DNA of 64,000 nucleotides from Takakia lepidozioides (Eukaryota > Streptophyta > Takakiopsida > Takakiales > Takakiaceae): assembly GCA_030704615.1 (NCBI GenBank), contig CM060733.1, forward strand, positions 32,426,001-32,490,000, written 5' to 3'. Positions 21,656 through 32,739 of this stretch are shown here, one piece after another; the first letter of the stretch is position 1, and each line of letters starts with the position of its first letter. The notes below the pieces were generated by a model that was given only the letters and a program-made list of their open reading frames with translations, made no database searches and was not told where the DNA came from. A program made the translations under genes and the position numbers.

Positions 21656-24370
21656 CTAAGTTGTAGTATGCTGTGGATCCAACTGCAGAAGGCGATTTGC
21701 CACGTGTTGTGCTAGCTCTACATTACCATGAATTCTGCAGGCACCAAGCAAGGCTCCCCACACCCCAGAATCTGCTTGGATCGGCATTTCCTTAATGAAA
21801 GCATGTGCCTCATCCAACAACCCTGCACGGCCCATAAGATCCACCATGCAGCCAAAATGCCCCAACATAGGTGTGAGGCCATGATCTTGACTCATGGATT
21901 CAAAGTAGCGACGGCCTTCATCCAGTAGGCCTACATGGCTACATGCAGAGAGAAGAAATATGAAGGTGATACAGTCTGGATTCAAACCCTCCTGTTGCAT
22001 CTGTTCAAACAGTTGAAAGGCCTCCCTGCAATTTCCATGCTGAGCATAGCCAGCAGTCATCACATTATATGATACCACACTTCGTTCAGCCATCTTATTA
22101 AACACATTGCGTGCATCCTTTACACTCCCACATTTTGCATACATGTCGACAAGGGCAGTCTCCAGAATGAGATCTGGGGCAATTCCAGCTTTGCAGATGT
22201 CAGCATGGACCTCTTTGCCCTTTCCGAAGGATGCCAGACTGGCGCATGCATTGAGAACGGAAACGAATGTGATCTTGTCAGGTGTCACACCTTCCCGTAT
22301 CATGAGCTCATAGATGTCCAAAGCCTCCCTACCATTCCCGTGCTGAGCATATCCTGCAATCATTGCACTCCATGACACCACATTCCGGTGAGCCATATTG
22401 TCAAACACTCGACGTGCATCCTCAATGCTCCCACATTTGGCATACATGTCAGCAAGTGCAGTCTCCAGAATGATATCTGCCGCAACTCCAGCTTTGTGGA
22501 TGTCAGCATGAACCTCTTTGCCCTTTCCCAGGTCTCCTATGGTGGCACAAGCATTGACAATGCAAATGAACGTTACCCTATCAGGCGTCATCCCTTCCCA
22601 TATCATCCGCTCATAGATCTCAAAAGCATCCCTCCAACATCCATGCTGAGCATATCCTGCAATCAATGCGCTCCATGAGACCACATCTCGTTTAGCCATA
22701 GTGTCAAACACTTGACGGGCATCCTTCATGCTCCCACACTTTGCATACATGTCAGCAACGGCAGTCTCCAAAATGATATCTGCCCCAATTCTAGCTTTGC
22801 TAATGTCAGCATGAATGTCTCTGCCCCTTTTCAGGGCTTGAAGGCTGGCGCACGCATTGAGAACGCAGAGGAATGTGACCTTGTCAGGTGTCACCCCTTC
22901 CCATATCATTTGCTCATACATCTCCAAAGCCTCCATACCACACCCATGCTGAGCATATCCTGCAATCATTGCGCTCCATGACACCACATTCCGTTGTGCC
23001 ATATTCTCAAACACTTGACGCGCATCCTCTATGCTTCCACATTTGGCATACATGTCAACAAGAGCAGTCTCTAGGATGATATCTGCCCCGATTCCAGCTT
23101 TGATAATATCAGCATGGATTTCTTTGCCCTTTTCCAGGGCCTGAAGACTAGCACACACACTGAGAATGCAAGTGAAGGTGACCCCAGTGGGAGTGACCCC
23201 TTCCTGCATCATTTGTCTATAGATCTCAAATGCCTCCCTACCATACCCATGCTTCGCATATCCTGCCAACATTGTGGTCCACGTATATACATCTCGTTGA
23301 GGTATTTTGTCAAACAATTGCTGTGCATCCACCATGCTCCCACTCTTTGCGTACATGTTGACAAGGGTGTTAAGTAGAAAGATGTTTGGCTTGAATTGAC
23401 AGTGGATAACCTGGGCATGCACCTGCTTTCCCATTTCTAGGTCTTTAATTCTGATGCACTCCTGCAAGAGGCGCACATAACTGTTGGAGTCTGCTGAGAT
23501 GCCTTGTTGATTCAAAATATGCAGCGCCTCTTTCAGTTGTCCTGCCTTACATTGTGTGCTTACGTCCCCACAAGTGCCAGAAGAGTTCTTGTTGACTCCC
23601 TCTACTGGTCCTCTTTCAAAAGTAGCAGTCATGGAGTAGATGCCTGACTCTGACACCTGTGCCTGATGCAGCCCTGCCATCCTGCATGACTCAAAACTGT
23701 CGGTTACACAGACAAAGTCACCTAAGGTATGCCAAAGTTCATTGATACTTGAAAGAACGTGAGGAGAACAGCCTGTTGCCATATATCAACAGAGTTACAA
23801 AACGATGGGCTGTCATCTACTTGGAGGAAGAAACTGTTTGAATGGAACCACTTAATTATTATCACGACAATACCTGTTGTGTTCTTGGCCTGCGGCTCCA
23901 TGATGTACATCAACATTAGAACCATCATTGGATTGTGCTTGACCTTGTGTCATGGCATGTAGCTCTGATTTCACCCAAGGAGGGTTTGTTGAATTCTCAA
24001 TCCAAAGGACCTCGTTTGTGTCCTTATGCCTGAAGTCTGGTGATCGGGCACTTTTCTGTAAAACTAACAGTGGGTAGCTGAGCAGCCATAGCTTGGACTA
24101 CAGCTTCATATGGACCAGGCTACAACCATCCACAGCTCCACACATCGTTCAAATAATAGGGAACAACCGTGAAGAGTATGAAGAGCATTATAAGGAACTG
24201 GAGACAATCCTGTGAACAAAGGATCATCATGCCAGCTTCAGTCACAAGCCTCCTTGACAAACTCTGACTAATTAAATTAAGATATGCTCACCTTATCAAA
24301 CCTGTTGTCCCACCACTTTGATGGATCTGCGAAGAACACCTGCCAGAGTCGTTTTCGCTCATTGCTTGAC
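21656..24370 (-). CDS. OSB-PPR fusion gene (PDF motif plus PLS-type PPR array)
   Basis: Three exons fit. Exon 24292-24370 encodes RLWQVFFADPSKWWDNRFDK, the first half of the OSB PDF motif. Intron 24056-24291 has GT and AG ends. Exon 23874-24055 encodes SPDFRHKDTNEVLWIENSTN, then PPWVKSEL, the second half. Intron 23697-23873 joins AACAG to TTTTGAG in frame. The last exon carries about five PLS triplets (repeating MYAKCGS, VVSWSAMIAGYAQHG) and the late HFGCMVDLMGRAG block. PDF motifs mark organellar single-stranded DNA-binding proteins; PPR arrays bind organellar RNA, often for C-to-U editing. The E domain is cut by TAG after LDPQHTTT, and a decayed tail follows. A possible alternative start is the ATG at 23782 for a PPR-only protein. 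No OB-fold was identified upstream. Confidence 0.75.
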
Positions 24371-27345
24371 CTGCATACAAGGACTACACGAAGATGAGGA
24401 CTCTGTCGGCTTCCAATTGCCTCATCTCCATTGAGGGGTGCTAGTGCTTGAATGATCTTTAGCAGCTCAAATTGACCAGGTCTTCCCCAACAATCTCATG
24501 GTTTTCTGTGCATCTTCTGTGTCTTTGATTATTTGCAAGGACTCTCTCACCCCAGCCCTTTCCTTAACAATGAAGTGTCAAATTTAAGACCAAATTGGAT
24601 TTTTGACATACTCAACAGAAAGTACAACAATGTTTTTACTCCTATGGAAGTTTGGAGTGACATTGGACCAGTTCAGAAAATTATCAAGCAAGGGGCGCAA
24701 TAACATTGTCAATCAGCTTCTGAAATAGAAGTGCTCCGATGAACAAGTCCCTGGATCTTTTGCTCAGGTTGTTTGGAAGATTGAAGTGAATTCTTCCGCT
24801 GGAGGAAGGGCATCATTGGAAATCAGTTCGAAAATTCTGCTGCAAGGGGGTTGATAGGGTAGTGAGATCTTTGTACTCCCACCCTCAAGGACGGTGTGAC
24901 TGACACTGCCATCACAGACAAGTGCGCAATATGGTGTTGGATTGGGAACCTAGTCCTCGTGCAATGTATGAGGTTTAATATGCTCCCTGATATTATGTTG
25001 TTTGACTGTGGCCCATGGGCCATATTGCTTCCCGTGGCAGTTATAATTCTCCTCTTTTGCTTCATGCAATTGTCTTAAGTAACATAAACAGTTTCAAAAT
25101 TTTGAATTTCAAGACATCAATATATGAAGCGAGACGTTTGTTTTGTTTTGTTTAGTTTGTTTGTTTTGTTTTGTCACGTTGAGATGTCCCAAACCGTGAG
25201 GCCCCAGCCCTGGTGCTTGGTACCATTGGATAGCAAAGTGGGCATTCCTGGACAATGGTTGGAGCCTCGACAGGAGAGATATCAAGGGAAAGGTCTCCGG
25301 TTCAAATCTGGTCGTAGGCTCTGGAGAAAAAAAATGATTAGATATGGCTTGCTTCATATATTGATAAACTTGGACTTAGATGACATTGGACACTTGGGCC
25401 AACGGCACAGGCTACCCTAGTACTGATGGAAGGAGCACAAGCTTGGCGCTTGCATTCAAATATTACTAGTGGACTACTTCACCCGAGACGGTAGATCTGG
25501 GATGGGTCAATGACCACATAGAGCTCTGGATTACTCCGATGCACACTGTCGAAATGAGTTAAAAAAAGTAGAGAAAAGAGTAACACGTCTATACCTTTTT
25601 TCGGTTTTCCTAGAGGCTGGTGAGGCCCCCTATCCGTCTCTGCCATGGCCAAGCTGAACGCCGTCCGCTCCACAGCCTGGCCCCTCAATCTGCTGCATGA
25701 TGTGAGACCCTCGCAAGGAAGAGATAGGGTTACCACATTGCGCAGGAGAGTGGAAGCGCGCCTTGCAATCATCTCTACCCACCCCCCCACCCCCCAATAC
25801 ACAAAAACTTCAGTAAAGGACAATTTCATAATGCAATGTTATCTCGAAAGAATTGCATTATGGAGAAGATCATGCAGCAATTGGGTAGCAGATTGAGTCA
25901 AGCCTCTTTCATCACTTTGACAACATTCAAGATATCACAGGAATTATTTCAAATATTTCAGGCAACCTTGTTGGGAACCTGACCCTGTCAGATTCAATCA
26001 GCAGATATTTTGCAAGGGTTGGAGCACACACCATCCACCAACCCATCTCTTCCCACTGAACACTGCCAGACCCTGACGTTGCATCTCCACGAAATATTTA
26101 TTCATTAAAGCTATCTATGTACCTATCCTTGGATGGACTGCCCACCAAACTCCACTTTCTATCTCAGAGCTCCCGTCTGATTTGAGAAGAAAAACCACAT
26201 TATTTCAGGTCCGACTCTACAATGAGATAATATGTTGGAGCCCGAGTCAGCTGAAACAATGAGTCCTGGATACTGAGCTCAATCTGTCTGCTTTCAGGTT
26301 TCTAAAGTAGGAAACTCGTTAATGCATGTACATATTCAGGCAGCAGCCCTCAGCATGCACGAAACAAACTGCACCTTCATTTGTCTCAGTAAAAACACCC
26401 AGACCCTGGCATGAAACGAAGACGGAGAATACTTCCATGCCCAAACTCAAACCTTACATGCGGAAATCCTTAGTGACCAGAAATGCTAGTGAAGTACTTT
26501 AAATGCCACTTGCTCGGTCTACAACCGTCTCTTCTCTGCTCGAGATGAGAGTACTGTAATGAAAATAGCAAATTGTTCTTGAGCCAATTGAAGAACATGA
26601 TTCAAAGTATCCGGGTCTACAGCTTTCCCTATGACAACAACCCAGGATCTTGCTTGGGTAGCGAGTGAAGTCGGCATTACGTGTACAGGTGTTGTACCCA
26701 TACCCATCTACTGCATCCTCTGTTTTTATGGCATTCCAATACTTGCACACAATCGGCAGCGGAGGGTATCATTGACTCATTATTGCTGGAGGGTGTTTCA
26801 GAAGGACATCGTCTCTAGCACAAACCTGATATGCAAGTCCCAATTTCGTGGGTGCAGGAGTGGTGCTATTCATTGCATACTGAGCATTTTCGAGACAAAC
26901 TGCACGCCATATCTTTTGTGTGCTTGCTGTGAAATTGCAGCATGTTTGGCGTCTCGGCCACCGTCACGAATAGATTAGCCAACCCTAGGCTCCGAAGCTC
27001 AGAAGCTGTCCTTCAGCATTCCTTCTCGCTCCGCTTTGTGATCGACACGTTATGACCATGGTTCTATTTGGGATGCATAGAATTCATGGTGAGGTACGGT
27101 AAGATTTGCAAATAAAAAAAACAGACAAGTGGAATTTGGACCATGATGTGCTTTCAAAGCTTGTCTACTATACAGCTGTCCTCTAGGGAATGTTAATACG
27201 TGCCTCTATACTATGTACGAACACCTTTGGTCAATGTGAATGTTCAAAGTAACAGTGAAGACACTTGGTGATTTTTACAGGTAGCAGAGTCTCTTGATAA
27301 AGGATCATGTCTTGAGACACTGTATGTCACTGCTGTAAGAAAGAC
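24371..27345. other. Upstream region of the OSB-PPR gene; no clear exon
   Basis: The PDF exon frame stays open upstream to about 24470, so its true 5' border is uncertain. A minus-strand frame at 26519-26707 (SWVVVIGKAVDPDTLNHVLQ and on) looks protein-like but matches nothing I know. OSB proteins need an OB-fold N-terminal to the PDF motif; I could not find one here. The ORF at 24823-25065 on the minus strand does not resemble it. Confidence 0.4.
25130..25330 (+). repeat. tRNA-derived SINE-like element
   Basis: An oligo(TTTTG) run is followed by a segment with a pol III A-box-like TAGCAAAGTGGG (25231-25242) and a B-box-like GGTTCAAATCT (25299-25309), about 57 bases apart, as in tRNA genes. 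It does not fold into a full tRNA. A partial second copy lies at 1000-1085 on the minus strand. Confidence 0.45.
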
Positions 27346-27652
27346 TGTTGGAAGTAATTAAACATATCTAGAAGACTAAGAGTCTTGAAGGCCAAAGGTT
27401 TAGAAGTCTAAGAGACTATCTTGTTTAACTCACCTTTGGAAGGTGAATGGCTAGAAGGTGGATGGTCACCATAGTGGAAGTGGAAGTGATCAAGTAGGAC
27501 TTTCTAAAGACCTTCTTGTACAAGCTCGGGGGTGAAGCCACTAGTCTAAGTGTAAGAGTATGATGGTGGTTTCTATGGTTGGGAGGAGAGCTTTAGTTTT
27601 AGCTTTAGTCTAAGACTTTAGTTCTTGTTCATGTTCTTGCTCAATTCTAACA
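27346..27652 (+). repeat. 5' LTR of the Ty1/copia element
   Basis: It begins TGTTGGAAGTAATTAAAC and ends TCAATTCTAACA, with the canonical TG...CA ends and 307 bp length. It matches the truncated LTR at 1405-1552. Confidence 0.85.
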
Positions 27653-27664
27653 TGGTATCAGAGC
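27653..27664 (+). promoter_or_regulatory. Primer binding site (initiator tRNA-Met)
   Basis: TGGTATCAGAGC directly follows the LTR and is complementary to the 3' end of initiator methionine tRNA, the usual primer of plant copia elements. Confidence 0.9.
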
Positions 27665-27714
27665 CATTCTTCTCTAGGTGAGAGTTGGTAGTTGAGATTG
27701 AGAGAACTTGATAA

Positions 27715-28184
27715 TGGCTGGAGCGTCGTCTTCTAGCAATCCTCCTTCTATGTCTATGACGAGTGCATTAGATGTGAGAGTGGAAGATTGATTCAATAGA
27801 GCTAACTATCAAACCTGGAAGTTTAGGATGGAGATGGTTCTTCTAGACAAAGATCTATGGGGAGTGGTTGATGGATCAGTCCCAAGACCTGACATTATTG
27901 TTGGCCAAGCCATATGGGATAGGAAAGATCAGAAAGCAAGAGCTAGCATCATCACAAGCTTGAGAGACAATCAGTTGCATCTCATTATAAGTGCTAAGAA
28001 TGCTAAGGATGTTTGGCACAAACTAGCAAGCATATATGAGACGAAGGATGTGACATCGCAAGTGTATGCGACGCAAAAGTTCTATGGTCTGAAGATGACC
28101 GAGTCAGACTCAGTTGAACAACACTTGAATTTGTTTTGTGTGTTACGAGATCAACTAGTCTCTGTGGGAACTAATGTGACTTGA
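27715..28184 (+). pseudogene. Copia gag N-terminal half
   Basis: The frame starts with MAGASSSSNPPSMSMTSA at 27715, reads YQTWKFRMEMVL and DLWGVVDGSVPRP, and ends LRDQLVSVGTNVT. One stop follows VRVED near 27790. The missing second half of gag is exactly the frame at 4557-4940 on the other strand. At 28186 the sequence passes into an OSB segment (TTGACTGGGG..). This piece and 1405-4940 are therefore two halves of one element. Confidence 0.9.
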
Positions 28185-28185
28185 C

Positions 28186-28880
28186 TGGGGCATAATAGTA
28201 TTCATTCCACAACTTCTCCTCATCTTTGTTACTTGTTTTTTGATACTTTCCTGTTGTCACATTGGCAGTATCATGTCAAAGTCACTCCAAACTAGATTCA
28301 CTCAACCAGCTAACTTGCAGAATTCAACATGGAAATTTAGGGCCGATTCTGGATAGAGGGAAAAACAAGGTGAAATGTGTTGAATAAGATGTCTTCATTA
28401 GCAGTGTCTGATTTTATAAATTGTGTCGCTGCTGCCAGTTGACCATCTACCCATGCAGGTTTGTTGTAGCTATAGAGTCAATCTGGAGCTTGATTAGCAG
28501 CTGACAGTGACGGTGTGAAGTTCTTCCATAAAACACCCCAACCTAGGACTTAACAGTAGTTCCAATTTTGAATTGCAACTGCTTCTCTCTGTAGTCGAAC
28601 AAGCACTCACATTTTTGTCTCCATTGTCCCCCCCACTGACTGGGGTCGGGAAGTGTTCATCCCAAAGCTTCTCTTTGTCTTGTTATCTGTTTTTGGGTAC
28701 TTTCCTACTGCCACATCAGCAGTAACTTGTCAAAGTCACTCCAAACCACCCCACATCCACCCAACGAGCTAACTTACAGCGTTCAATATGCAAATTCAGG
28801 GCTGGGTCTGATGAGAGGGAAAAATAGGCTGAAATAGGTTGAAGAAGAAGGTGCCCTCACCACATTGTCCTCAACCTTGT
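28186..28880 (-). repeat. Dispersed OSB-PPR-associated repeat
   Basis: Two related blocks, about 28190-28400 and 28650-28870, share landmarks such as TACTTTCCTACTGCCACATC and CAAAGTCACTCCAAAC. They match, in opposite orientation, 52870-53110 and 54900-55060. They carry sequence upstream of and around the OSB PDF first-half exon. Confidence 0.6.
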
Positions 28881-29260
28881 GTCATGACCCATGGAGGATT
28901 TGACTGACCATGCACCCAAGATGACCTCTTGTGTGTGCGAGGTGTGTGCTGCTTCCACAGGGAATTGCGATCTGGAGCTTGAAATCCGGCCCTCTTGGAT
29001 GAATCTGGACCCACACTGCTCACTGCTCCTTCAGCTAACCATGCCTCTACACAAATCATGCATACATCCTTGCCTTGATGCCAGCAGCTGACAATAACAC
29101 TCTAGAATTGTTCCAGCAAACACCCCAACCCTACTTATCACACTAGTTACTATGCTGACTTGCGTCTGCTTCCAACAGGCATTCACCTTTTTGCCTGGAT
29201 TGTTCCACCATTGACTGGGGTCGGAACCGTATTCATTCCACAGCTTCTCCACATCTCTAT
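28871..29260 (-). pseudogene. OSB PDF-motif exon fragments
   Basis: On the minus strand, near 29250, the frame reads EKLWNEYGSDPSQWWNNPGK, the first half of the OSB PDF motif, with WNNP in place of WDNR. The second half of the motif lies downstream (28871-29000), split by the usual intron segment and frame breaks. It is a decayed copy of the OSB part of the OSB-PPR family. Confidence 0.65.
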
Positions 29261-29309
29261 TATTTGTTTTTCGATACTTTCCTGTCGATACTTTCTTGAC
29301 TGGGGTCGT

Positions 29310-29760
29310 CTACAGTGAAAGGTCGTAGAGACGTTTAAGATATATTGGCGCTTTCGGATATTTGGGCCATTCAGCACTGAACATATGTCTATGCTTCACG
29401 TAGTTCTCATTGCTGAATTCCATGACCTTGTAAAACCTTCTTCCAAACAAAGCCAGCCCTATATCCGGACATTTTCTAACGGTCCAGTGTTCCAAAAGTA
29501 GACCTCAAAATGCTTAAGGACCCATTTCAGGAAGTCGTCCAACCCATTTCGGACTGTAAGCTTGAATTTTCCAGCGCACACACAAGGATGGGTCGCGGGA
29601 GGGGATGTCGGGCCATCTCGGAGGTAAACCTCACCAAGGTAACCGACATCAAGAACCAGGACGTAGTATCCTGGTCGAGATCCTTTCGGTCCCTCAGAGA
29701 GGCGATACCAATCCAGTGGGTTCACAGATTTGTGATAGTCGATCGGAGGGTGAATCATAT
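29310..29760 (-). pseudogene. FCP1/HAD-like gene remnant
   Basis: The minus strand reads GYYVLVLDVGYLGEVYLRDG, FLKWVLKHFEVYFWNTGPLE and, after a frame change near 29480, LFGRRFYKVMEFSN and HRHMFSAEWPK. This follows the order of plant FCP1/NLI-interacting-factor-like proteins: the first Asp motif, then FxVxxW, then the W segment. The Asp motif is LDVGYLG, without the second acidic residue. These proteins belong to the HAD fold and are annotated as CTD-phosphatase-like. The remnant ends near 29300 at an OSB segment. Palindrome copy 3 lies 190 bases upstream. Confidence 0.6.
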
Positions 29761-29950
29761 CATCATGTGGAATAACAGAACAATTAATTTATTTTGAAAA
29801 CTAGAAGAAGGAGAAAGAAGAACATAGCTAAGATGGTTATGAGGTATATACCCGTTTCGGGGAGGGGTTCCGAATTTGCTGCTGTTGCTGCTCGCTCTCT
29901 TTTCCTTCACGGTGAGCAACGACCATCTCCGGCTCATCTCCTCCATCTCG

Positions 29951-29976
29951 CAACGTCGACTGGGCAGTGGAGGTTG
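29951..29976. repeat. 26-bp palindrome copy 3
   Basis: CAACGTCGACTG-GG-CAGTGGAGGTTG, upstream of the FCP1-like remnant. Confidence 0.75.
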
Positions 29977-30227
29977 TTTGTTTGACCGGATCAGTTGGGC
30001 TGGCCCTTATTGTTAAGTCCACCTGCCTCCTCACTGTTTGAGTCGCAATGGATTATGTCCGGGTTTGTGTGATTTCCTCCAATTTCGGTTCATGGATCTA
30101 TACGAGTTTTCTTACCGTCAGTCACATGTAAAGTTCAAGAAGATGAGAAATATTAAGATACAGATCAGGTATTGCCAAAAACACAACCAGAACACAACCA
30201 GATGCAATACACACAATTTGTTCCATT

Positions 30228-30583
30228 TGTCAAGTTAAATAAACACAGTGTGAAACTAACTAGAATAAAGTTAGTTATTTGTATTTAACACTTGGATTTA
30301 GTTCAAGTGTTAAGTCAGGTGTCAAGTTTAGCTTGATACCTGAACCATCTTATCTTCACGAGAGCGTCAGTCGTGCGGCTCATCTCTCTCGAGTTGAGCC
30401 TGCACGACCGAGCTCCCTCGCTGCTTAGCATCTGAGTGTACTTATGGAGGGAGAGTAGGATGTTGTGGGGTGGAGTCCCCATAGCTTGGGGTGCCCCTGG
30501 CTCGACTCTTATTTTAACGAGTGATTGTATTGTATTTCTTGTTTTGTGTCAACAGAGACAGTGTGAGTTTAGTTTTCATATCA
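30228..30583 (+). repeat. 5' LTR of the DNMT-carrying Ty3/gypsy element
   Basis: A 356-bp segment beginning TGTCAAGTTAAATAAAC and ending TTTTCATATCA. It matches 40354-40709 with only a few mismatches, the same length and TG...CA ends. The very high similarity suggests a fairly recent insertion, in contrast to the many stops in the coding part. Confidence 0.9.
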
Positions 30584-30959
30584 CTCGAGAGAGATGAATT
30601 TGCATCTGTGAGTGCTAGAGGTGAGTTTAGTTTTAGAACTTGTGGTTTTTGTTTTGAAAGTGAGAGAAGAAAATTATGGTGGTCTGTAGATTATGTTTGT
30701 GACAAGCTGGTTGGAGACAGAGAAGTGATTATCTGTGTTCAGGTAATCTTTAGTTAGAAAGATGTCAAGTTTGGCCACTGGAGCGATGGTTAGAAAGCGC
30801 GGTGAAGCCTTCTATTGTCTATCAGCTTTATCATCGTTGTTGCCATCATAAGGCTGACTTAAGTTGCCAACGGTGTGTCTGGCCAAAGTTGGCACGACTG
30901 GTTTATGAAGGGAAACCACGGACAGCCTGCCTGACCGTGGAGCTGCAAATAAGATAATC

Positions 30960-31310
30960 TATATTGAGTGAGGTTTCTGGATCGAAGGCCGAAAGATGTG
31001 TAGTGTGCCAGCAACAGGAGTAGTCGAATTGGACAAATAGCAACCAGATATCTTGAGAGGTTGTTCATTCGGTGCCAAGCCTAATGTTTGTCTGTACACT
31101 CCTTCGAAACCTCCTTCCGTCAGTAGTCTGGTTACGTAAGTAATCCTTCCCCAGGCAGAGTCTGTCATAGAGGGCCCAGCTCGTAAGTGGCCCAGACATC
31201 TTCCAGCCGTATGCATACAGATGGTCAAGCTCTCAACTATGTGATCTTTGGGACGAGTCCTTTCCAACTGCGAGCTGCTATATGGACTACTTGGCTGCCC
31301 CCCCAAACAG
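30960..31310 (-). pseudogene. GEM-like GRAM-domain gene fragment (antisense in the element)
   Basis: On the minus strand: HLRAGPSMTDSAWGRITYVT, LLTEGGFEGVYRQTLGLAPN and CYLSNSTTPVAGTLHI. This matches the start of the GRAM domain of plant GEM-like/ABA-responsive proteins, where the order G-PS-x-D-x2-x-GRI, EGG-x-E-x2-x-RQ and CYLS-x-S-x-GPV is conserved. The frame ends at the element interior without the rest of the domain. It lies between the 5' LTR and gag, in opposite orientation. A captured host fragment or a nested insertion would both explain it. Confidence 0.6.
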
Positions 31311-31839
31311 GAGGGAGGGGCAACAAAGCCAGTCGGCTGTTCATCGACATGTAAGATGCTCTCATACTCCGGAGCTCCATGAGCGGGCTAAGATGCGGCC
31401 AATTAATATTGCAGGGAGTCGAATTGCGATTAGCAGACTCTTCCATAACTGGAGCTCCAAAACCTGGTGCAAAGGGGTCGAACTCTGCTGTTGATTGCTA
31501 ATATTTGGGTATGACACAAAATCACTTGAAAGTGGACTAGGCATGTGGCGTGCGGCTGATCAATTCTGTAGTTCATGGTCTCCTCAAATCATTTTCGAAC
31601 TCGTGACTATGTGTGAATGAGAATGGGGCGTGGTTTGTTCAAAGTTGAATATTGGTGGAAGAGATCGTGCTAGCATCCATCTAAGCTGCTATGGGGCTGT
31701 TACAGGATCTTTAACAAGAGCAGCAGCCATGAGAGAGCTAAATGGAGCAAGCCGTCGTTTCATTTTCATTAATCAAGCTCGATATGGTATCGGCACCAAT
31801 GGAGGACGAATAGCTAGCTCCATCGACGAACCGGCCTGC

Positions 31840-32400
31840 AATGGTGGAGCTGCAAACAGAATTAGCTTTGATAAGAATTGATGTTGATGGTCTGATGTAC
31901 CTGGCCCACTCGCCGTGGCTGGGATACTTAGTCATGGTCTTGTTCAAAATGGCTGAGGGAGAAAGACGATTGTGCGTTGAGGACCGGCAATCCCTACACA
32001 ACAACCCCAAAAATTAAGACCTCCAATCTCACGATGCTGCCATCCAAACAAGAAGCCGGACAAGTTGAGTGCAACGAAAGGCACCAGTAGAGCTTTCAGC
32101 AGGTTGATATGCCAGTTTGTTTTGTCCAGGATCAGCAAATACACAACAACAATGGACGCAAACCTCTGGAGAGTCTCTGTCAATTTGAAGGCAGCCCCAA
32201 TATCGGCAGCGATATGCACGCCCAAGCTACGGAGAGCCTGACCCGAGACGTGCATATCGAAAGCCATACTTTTTGCACCGACGCTCCGCATGAGGTCACA
32301 TTCAGTGCGAATCCTCGTAGACCTGCCTGCATTGCTACACGATTCATGTGAAACTGAAGACCTCGGGTATCTGTTGCTGCGTACTCTCCAAATTAGAACG
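31840..32400 (-). pseudogene. COR413-like membrane protein fragment (antisense in the element)
   Basis: On the minus strand: RFASIVVVYLLILDKTNW, then NLLKALLVPFVALNLSGFLF and REIGG. This matches the central membrane part of plant COR413 cold-acclimation proteins (LLVLDRTNW, LLVPY..., LF..RGEIG). The downstream part can be followed only weakly through frame breaks (FLPQPF, corresponding to the FFPRHF segment). COR413 proteins sit in plasma or thylakoid membranes. This copy is incomplete and not expected to function. Confidence 0.55.
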
Positions 32401-32739
32401 AGCAAGATGACCATGCTTGCGGGAAGCAGCTAGCACGATCGTGGTCACATGTTCCAAAGATGACCAGTAGGGAACTCAGGGAACTGGGAACCAGTGACCA
32501 GGTACTTTGGGTGTAGTTTAATTTTTTTATTAAAAAAATCCCTCTATGATCAAATTTAAATTTTATAGAGCCTGGTTGGTCATATCTTTGTCAAATGAGC
32601 TCCGTTTGACTCAGTTTTTGGGGGGATAGCTGCAGAAAGGGGAAATCTATGTATCTAGACCTGGTTTTAGTTTTTTGGACTCTGCTAAAAATCTATGGAA
32701 TTTTTTGAGTGTGAATGTGCTATGAAAGATCCACAATTC

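Noticed and set aside
23782-23962. Plus-strand ORF 23759-23962 and the other plus-strand ORFs opposite the PPR gene
   Set aside because: They are shadows of the repeated minus-strand coding sequence.
25200-25330. tRNA gene
   Set aside because: A-box- and B-box-like words exist, but I could not form the four stems or an anticodon arm, and no CCA-type end is present. SINE-like is safer.
25645-25896. Organelle-targeted ORF on the plus strand
   Set aside because: The N-terminus is Arg-rich, but the rest has no domain and no splice context.
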